Part shown: one piece after another, positions 62,245-64,000 of the stretch
Position numbering within the stretch: position 1 is the first letter of the stretch
How the letters are laid out: every line of letters begins with the position of its first letter
NCBI RefSeq assembly: GCF_040546685.1
Contig: NZ_JBEPOH010000002.1
Location: 62,001-126,000, forward strand
Direction: 5' to 3'
Origin: Variovorax sp. OAS795
GTDB lineage: Bacteria > Pseudomonadota > Gammaproteobacteria > Burkholderiales > Burkholderiaceae_C
DNA: 64,000 bases
The notes under the pieces: generated by a model
Told to the model about the DNA's origin: nothing
Databases searched by the model: none
The model's input: the letters and a program-made list of their open reading frames with translations, nothing else
Program-made: the position numbers and the translations under genes

Positions 62245-63228
62245 ATGAGCAAGTACGGACGGATCGTTGTCGAGACCACGGGTGTGCCCGACGTGATGCG
62301 CTGGGTAGAGGATGAAGCGCGCTCGCCCGCCCAAGGCGAGATCCGCGTGCGCCACGAAGCCATCGGCGTCGACTACATCGACACTCAGATTCGATCGGGT
62401 CTGTTGCCCGCAACTCTGCCCACGGGCCTGGGCTTCGCTGGCGTGGGCATGGCGGTGGAAGTCGGCGCTGGCGTCGAGCACATCAAGGCCGGCGACCGCG
62501 TTGCCTACATGTACTTCACCGCTGGAAGCTACAGCGAAGAGCGCATCGTGCCCGCCGAGCGCGCCATTGCTCTGCCTGACCAGTCGCTCGCGGCAGACTT
62601 GGCCGCCGGCGCGCTGTTCCGCGGTCTCACCGCTTGGTACCTCTCGACCCGCCTGCGCCCTATCGGCAAGGGCGATGCGGCACTCGTGCACGCGGCGGCA
62701 GGGGGTGTAGGCCTCATCCTGTCTCAGTGGCTCAAGCACCTCGGCGTCACCGTCATCGGTACGGTCGACACCGAGGAGAAGGCCGCCGTCGTACGCGAGT
62801 ACGGTTGCCAGCATGCGGTCGTTCTGAGCAAGGAAGACTTCGTTGCCAAGGTCAATGAGGTAACGGGCGGCGCCGGCGTGGCCATCGTCTACGAAGCCAT
62901 CGGCAAGGAAACCTGGGAGCGCTCTCTGGATTGCGCACGCCGCTTCGGTCTCGTGGCCTCGTACGGCTGGCCCTCCGGTGACCCCGGCGAGGTGTCGCTG
63001 ATGAACTTGCGCACCAAGGGGTCGCTGTTCGTGACGCGTCCCACGGTCACTCAGTACACGGCGGAGGCGGACGACTTCCGCACCGGTGCCGCAGCTCTGT
63101 TCCAACTGGTCAAGGACGGCGCCATCCGCATCAAGGTCGGCAACTCCTACCCGCTGAAGGAAGCGCACCGCGCGCACACCGACATCGTGGCCGGCCGCAC
63201 CGTCGGCTCCGTCGTGCTGATCCCCTGA
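62245..63228 (+). CDS. NADPH:quinone reductase-type MDR oxidoreductase
   Basis: A 327-residue medium-chain dehydrogenase without the zinc ligands of alcohol dehydrogenases. GEIRVRHEAIGVDYIDTQIRSG and HAAAGGVGLILSQWLKHLG (cofactor motif) are typical of quinone oxidoreductase (QOR). Such enzymes reduce quinones or enone double bonds. Start at 62245 has GGAGAG. The role may be reduction of an unsaturated intermediate. Confidence 0.9.
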   Translation: MSKYGRIVVETTGVPDVMRWVEDEARSPAQGEIRVRHEAIGVDYIDTQIRSGLLPATLPTGLGFAGVGMAVEVGAGVEHIKAGDRVAYMYFTAGSYSEERIVPAERAIALPDQSLAADLAAGALFRGLTAWYLSTRLRPIGKGDAALVHAAAGGVGLILSQWLKHLGVTVIGTVDTEEKAAVVREYGCQHAVVLSKEDFVAKVNEVTGGAGVAIVYEAIGKETWERSLDCARRFGLVASYGWPSGDPGEVSLMNLRTKGSLFVTRPTVTQYTAEADDFRTGAAALFQLVKDGAIRIKVGNSYPLKEAHRAHTDIVAGRTVGSVVLIP

Positions 63229-63252
63229 TTGCACTGGTTCAAGGAGACATGC

Positions 63253-64000
63253 ATGTTATTGAAGAACAAAGTTGTAGTGGTGACGGGAGCGGCGTCTCCT
63301 CGTGGCATCGGCTTCGCCACCGCGCAGCGGTGCGCAGAGGAGGGCGCCCGGGTGGCACTGCTGGACCTCAACCAGGCAGCTGCCACCGCAGCCGCGGAAG
63401 CCATCAGCGGGAGCCACCGAGGCTACGCATGCGACGTGAGAGACGGCGAGTTGTGCCGCCAGGTCGTCCAGCAAATCCTCCAGGACTTCGGCCAGATCGA
63501 CGTTCTGGTCAACAACGCAGGCGTCAGCCAGTCCAAGCGTCTCATGGACAGCACGGTCGAGGACTACGACCTGGTGATGGACTCGAGCCTGCGCGGCACC
63601 TACAACATGTCGCGCGCCGTGGTCCCGCACTTCCGAGAACGCAAGAGCGGCAGCATCGCCTGCATGGGCTCCATCGCCGCGCAGCGCGGTGGTGGCGTGC
63701 TGGGCGGCCCGCACTATGCGGCAGCGAAGGGCGGCGTGCAGTCCCTGGCGAAGGCCATGGCGCGCGAGCTGGCACCCGATGGCATTCGCGTCAATGCTGT
63801 CGCTCCAGGCCTCGTCGATACCGAGCTCCTGGTCGGAAAGATCGACGACGCCGGAAAAGCGCGCGTCGCTGAGGGCACACCGATGGGCCGCCTCGCAACG
63901 CCGACGTGCATTGCGAACGTGTTCATCTTCCTGGCCAGCGACCTCTCTCGATACGTGACCGGCTCCGTCATTGACGTGAACGGTGGCCTGCACATTCACT
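63253..64000 (+). CDS. Short-chain dehydrogenase/reductase (3' end cut by window)
   Basis: The reading frame opens at ATG 63253 after AAGGAGAC and runs to the window edge (249 codons). TGAASPRGIG binds the cofactor, NNAG is present, and the catalytic Ser (MGSIAAQRGG) and YAAAK are clear. It reaches VTGSVIDVNGGLHIH, which is the normal C-terminus, so only a few residues are missing. A second SDR of the island pathway, possibly for another alcohol or a 3-hydroxyacyl step. The operon may continue beyond the window. Confidence 0.9.
   Translation, partial: MLLKNKVVVVTGAASPRGIGFATAQRCAEEGARVALLDLNQAAATAAAEAISGSHRGYACDVRDGELCRQVVQQILQDFGQIDVLVNNAGVSQSKRLMDSTVEDYDLVMDSSLRGTYNMSRAVVPHFRERKSGSIACMGSIAAQRGGGVLGGPHYAAAKGGVQSLAKAMARELAPDGIRVNAVAPGLVDTELLVGKIDDAGKARVAEGTPMGRLATPTCIANVFIFLASDLSRYVTGSVIDVNGGLHIH

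Noticed and set aside
1..64000. CRISPR arrays, tRNA or rRNA genes, insertion sequences, prophage genes
   Set aside because: I saw no regularly spaced repeats, no transposase or integrase signatures and no tRNA-like cloverleaf; the window is chromosomal-type metabolic DNA.

Overview
The window is high-GC, gene-dense bacterial DNA. It holds many Bug/TctC-type periplasmic receptors, LysR regulators, peptide- and sugar-type ABC importers and ATGA-overlapping operons. This gene style suggests a soil or plant-associated Burkholderiales of the Comamonadaceae, Variovorax-like; that is an inference from gene content, as no rRNA or tRNA is present. I saw no CRISPR array, insertion sequence or phage gene.

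Layout. (A) 1-15,800, plus strand: one tightly packed catabolic operon with an aldehyde dehydrogenase (cut by the left edge), cupin, FAD amino-acid/amine oxidoreductase, a complete five-gene dipeptide-type ABC importer, cupin, 2-hydroxyacid dehydrogenase, thrC, homoserine kinase, kbl, SDR-type threonine dehydrogenase and a GabD-like dehydrogenase. The thrC-thrB-kbl-tdh block reads as homoserine to threonine to glycine plus acetyl-CoA. (B) 15,811-23,537: LysR, a sulfatase/phosphonate-monoester-hydrolase enzyme, cupin, TctC receptor and alpha/beta hydrolase, then MarR divergent from tctB-tctA. (C) 23,713-34,961: a small His-rich secreted protein; a minus-strand CUT1 sugar ABC operon with a DapA/AraD-family enzyme and a Gfo/Idh/MocA dehydrogenase; a LysR; and a minus-strand TctC-IlvD-amidohydrolase operon. 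With the 2-oxoglutarate-semialdehyde/succinate-semialdehyde-type dehydrogenase at 35,135 these could form a non-phosphorylative (Weimberg-like) sugar or sugar-acid route. (D) 35,135-44,995, minus strand: HAD dehalogenase, PuuB-like oxidase, second peptide-type ABC importer, tartrate/D-malate dehydrogenase and a near-duplicate GabD. (E) 45,509-52,306, plus strand: GNAT, second 2-hydroxyacid dehydrogenase, class III aminotransferase, Lrp, LysR, lipoprotein carboxylesterase.

(F) 52,307-54,185 is a loose zone of small secreted proteins and gene remnants, ending in a truncated TonB C-terminal domain. (G) From about 54,185 to the right edge lies what looks like an inserted catabolic island with visibly lower GC. 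On the minus strand, LysR-mct-meh-mch encode the three enzymes that interconvert beta-methylmalyl-CoA, mesaconyl-C1-CoA, mesaconyl-C4-CoA and citramalyl-CoA, known best from the second cycle of the Chloroflexus 3-hydroxypropionate bi-cycle. Divergent on the plus strand are a dicarboxylate-type CaiB CoA-transferase, an aldehyde dehydrogenase, an SDR, a quinone-reductase-type MDR and a second SDR (cut by the right edge). Together they suggest a mesaconyl-CoA-centred route that ends in acetyl-CoA plus pyruvate or in propionyl-CoA plus glyoxylate. This is the most unusual system in the window.
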